This document shows positions 7,830 through 8,888 of a stretch of 8,888 bases of DNA, piece after piece. Every line of letters begins with the position of its first letter. The first letter of the stretch is position 1. The stretch is from positions 1 through 8,888 of the forward strand of contig JAFTXB010000194.1 in the NCBI GenBank assembly GCA_017461825.1, given 5' to 3'. The notes under the pieces were generated by a model. It had not been told where the DNA came from, made no database searches, and saw only the letters and a list, made by a program, of their open reading frames with translations. The stretch is from Clostridia bacterium (GTDB lineage Bacteria; Bacillota; Clostridia; Oscillospirales; CAG-272). A program made the position numbers and the translations under genes.

Positions 7830-7890
7830 AAAAAAAGAACGCTGTTTTTGTGCAAAAAGTAGAAATGAAATTTTTTTGCAAAAACAGCGT
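7830..7890 (-). terminator. Long inverted repeat, possible minus-strand terminator
   Basis: ACGCTGTTTTTG (7839-7850) and CAAAAACAGCGT (7879-7890) are perfect 12-bp arms; a further CAAAAA/TTTTTG pairing inside is possible with a 2-nt bulge. Read on the minus strand the hairpin is followed by TC and seven T (7836-7830), which fits an intrinsic terminator shielding the XRE operon from readthrough out of the repeat region. The right arm also supplies the first five bases (AGCGT) of the promoter block at 7886, so an operator role is an alternative. Confidence 0.45.
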
Positions 7891-7924
7891 CACAAAATTC
7901 AATTTTTTTAGTTATATATAGTGA
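7886..7924 (+). promoter_or_regulatory. Promoter/operator block of the small secreted-protein gene (shared 39-bp motif)
   Basis: The block begins AGCGTCACAAAA and ends TTAGTTATATATAGTGA, matching the RHS block at 31 of 39 positions without a gap. TATATA (7913-7918) is a fair -10, 17 nt after a weak TCACAA -35 (7890-7895). AAAGGAGG follows after 10 nt. The conserved first 12 bases are more exact than a -35 would need, which suggests a regulator site or a non-standard sigma factor. Confidence 0.65.
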
Positions 7925-7951
7925 AGTTTTAAAGAAAGGAGGAATAAAATC

Positions 7952-8359
7952 ATGAAAAAGGTTATTTCAATGGTCGTTTTGGTCGTAATGCTGTTTTCTT
8001 GCCTGACCGTTAACTCTTTTGCTGCTGCACCGGAAACTGTTATGCCTTTGTGGGATAATACAAGTTTAACTTCGATTAATATGGTGTTCGGAGAAACTAC
8101 CGGAGCTGCCTTGATGAGAGTAACCGGAAAATCCGGCGTTAACCAAATTGACGGTTATTGTATTGTTTATGTACGTGACGGCAATGACTGGGTTTACGTT
8201 ACTGAACTTAGCAAAACAGTTTATAGATTTACTTGCTATTTAGAAGTTCCATTTTATTGTGAAGTAGGCTGCGAGTATAAGGCAGATTTTACATTTCAGG
8301 TACATAAAAATGGTGTGATTGAAACGATCGAACAATCAGTTACAAAAATTTGCACTTAA
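7952..8359 (+). CDS. Small secreted protein of unknown function (135 aa)
   Basis: ATG at 7952 is preceded by AAAGGAGG (7935-7942) with a 9-nt spacer, a near-ideal ribosome site. The protein starts MKKVISMVVLVVMLFSC and has a signal peptide with likely cleavage in SFAAA, around residues 24-26. LFSC resembles a lipobox, but Phe at -2 makes lipidation doubtful. The mature part of about 110 residues alternates hydrophobic and polar residues as in a β-sandwich (GYCIVYVRDGNDWVYVTEL, then YKADFTFQVHKNG) and contains five cysteines, so disulfides are possible. I do not recognise the family. It stands alone on the plus strand and shares its promoter block with the RHS gene, so it may be expressed and exported under the same conditions. 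No intrinsic terminator is visible before the repeats at 8375. Confidence 0.8.
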   Translation: MKKVISMVVLVVMLFSCLTVNSFAAAPETVMPLWDNTSLTSINMVFGETTGAALMRVTGKSGVNQIDGYCIVYVRDGNDWVYVTELSKTVYRFTCYLEVPFYCEVGCEYKADFTFQVHKNGVIETIEQSVTKICT

Positions 8360-8374
8360 TGTAAAGTCACCCCT

Positions 8375-8697
8375 GTCATCCTGAGCGGAGCAAACACCAC
8401 AGTGCGGTGTTTGCGTAGTCGAACCCGACCTTAGGGAGGGCGGCATTGCGTAGCAATGACGGGATCTTGTTCATTGGTACGTTTTTCCCTATGAATGTTA
8501 CTTTCTCTTTCATTCTCACAGGATGTTACTCGGAATAGGGAAAAAGCTTGCGATAAGCGTTCGTAGATCCCTTCGTCGCGCCGCATTGCGGCGTTCCTCG
8601 GTTTTGCTCCGCTCGCGCCGCTTTGCGGCTTGCTCGCCTACGCAAAACTTCGACTGCGGGCAACAAGCTTCGCTTGTTTCCCTCCGCTCAGGATGAC
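8375..8697. mobile_element. MITE-like palindromic repeat element with 16-bp terminal inverted repeats
   Basis: GTCATCCTGAGCGGAG (8375-8390) recurs exactly inverted at 8682-8697, bounding 323 bp without a supported gene. The interior is a chain of hairpins: GCAAACACC/GGTGTTTGC (8390-8398, 8406-8414), CATTGC/GCAATG (8444-8458), CGCCGCA/TGCGGCG (8579-8593), GCCGC/GCGGC (8617-8629) and AACAAGC/GCTTGTT (8662-8678). Dispersed repeats beginning TCATCCTGAGC are common in gut Clostridia as I recall them; copy number here cannot be judged. No target-site duplication is obvious. A partial further end (AGGATGACAC) follows near 8716. Confidence 0.65.
8482..8545. repeat. 11-bp inverted repeat inside the palindromic element
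   Basis: TTTTTCCCTAT (8482-8492) and ATAGGGAAAAA (8535-8545) are perfect arms around 42 nt. The loop contains ATGTTACT twice as a direct repeat (8494-8501 and 8523-8530). The sequence differs in style from the GC-rich hairpins around it and may be a second small element nested in the first. Confidence 0.5.
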
Positions 8698-8774
8698 GCC
8701 TAAAGGCATGGTTTAGGATGACACACTATGAAACAATTTGGTGTCAATCGTTTTTATCTTTGCGTAAGTCATGA

Positions 8775-8888
8775 CCACCAGCCGTGCTGGTGGCTTGCGA
8801 TAGCCCCCTTGGGGCATTTCACACGCTGAGCCTATAGGCTCGTCGAAAAATCCGTCACTTGCGGTAATTGCCCTACCACTATTGAAAT
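8775..8888 (+). repeat. Row of three hairpins, possible end of an IS200/IS605-type element
   Basis: Three perfect hairpins follow in 67 nt: CCACCAGC-cgt-GCTGGTGG (8775-8793), GCCCC-ctt-GGGGC (8803-8815) and the palindrome GAGCCTATAGGCTC (8828-8841). The remaining bases to the edge hold no supported gene. Tandem subterminal hairpins before a Y1 transposase gene fit an IS200/IS605-like end, and a transposase could start just beyond the window; a structured RNA is another option. The hairpins are seen directly, the identity is a guess. Confidence 0.4.

Noticed and set aside
7952..8026. Lipoprotein signal at LFSC of the small secreted protein
   Set aside because: Phe at -2 is unusual for a lipobox, and a normal AxA-type cleavage site follows.
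8390..8435. tRNA-like look of the hairpin followed by GTCGAACCCGACC
   Set aside because: There is no acceptor stem, D-arm or anticodon arm in the right places; the text belongs to the palindromic repeat.
8375..8697. CRISPR array
   Set aside because: The repeats are different palindromes without a constant repeat and spacer length.

Overview
The window looks like a chromosomal segment of a low-to-moderate GC, gut-type Clostridia (Oscillospiraceae/Ruminococcaceae-like). The evidence is strong AAAGGAGG ribosome sites, a Gram-positive Sec signal peptide style, a clostridial XRE/DUF6514-type small gene pair, and GTCATCCTGAGCGGAG-type palindromic repeats. This placement is an inference from style, not from a marker gene.

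Layout, left to right. At 1-161 (minus) is the start of a small hydrophobic protein that runs off the left edge. It begins with TTG behind a G-rich ribosome site, 13 nt after the giant gene to its right. At 175-6666 (minus) is a 2163-aa secreted RHS/YD-repeat protein. It has a signal peptide, an N-terminal region, a DNRLRE-like domain, YD repeats interrupted by two jelly-roll-like modules, the RHS core-associated hallmark, and a short unrelated C-terminal tail. The tail and the partial gene are clearly more AT-rich than the core, which is the classic layout of an exchangeable toxin tip plus its candidate immunity gene. At 6667-6900 is its leader and promoter. At 6910-6938 is the terminator of the next minus-strand operon, which encodes a DUF6514-like protein (7027-7272) and a small XRE-type regulator (7269-7538), possibly preceded by a tiny coupled ORF (7631-7711). 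At 7952-8359 (plus) is a small secreted protein of unknown function. From 8360 to the right edge there is no gene, only dense palindromic repeat DNA: a 323-bp element with 16-bp perfect terminal inverted repeats, then a row of three hairpins.

The most notable observation is a shared promoter-like block. A 39-bp block (AGCGTCACAAAA, about 10 variable bases, then TTAGTTWTATATAGTGA) lies at the same short distance ahead of an AAAGGAGG site in front of both the RHS gene and the small secreted gene. A diverged, 4-nt-shorter copy lies in front of the XRE operon. The three transcription units are therefore probably co-regulated, perhaps by the encoded XRE protein. In the RHS leader, this block and its strong ribosome site lead not into the RHS gene but into a two-codon ORF overlapped by a 15-codon ORF, which suggests translational control or a remodelled start.
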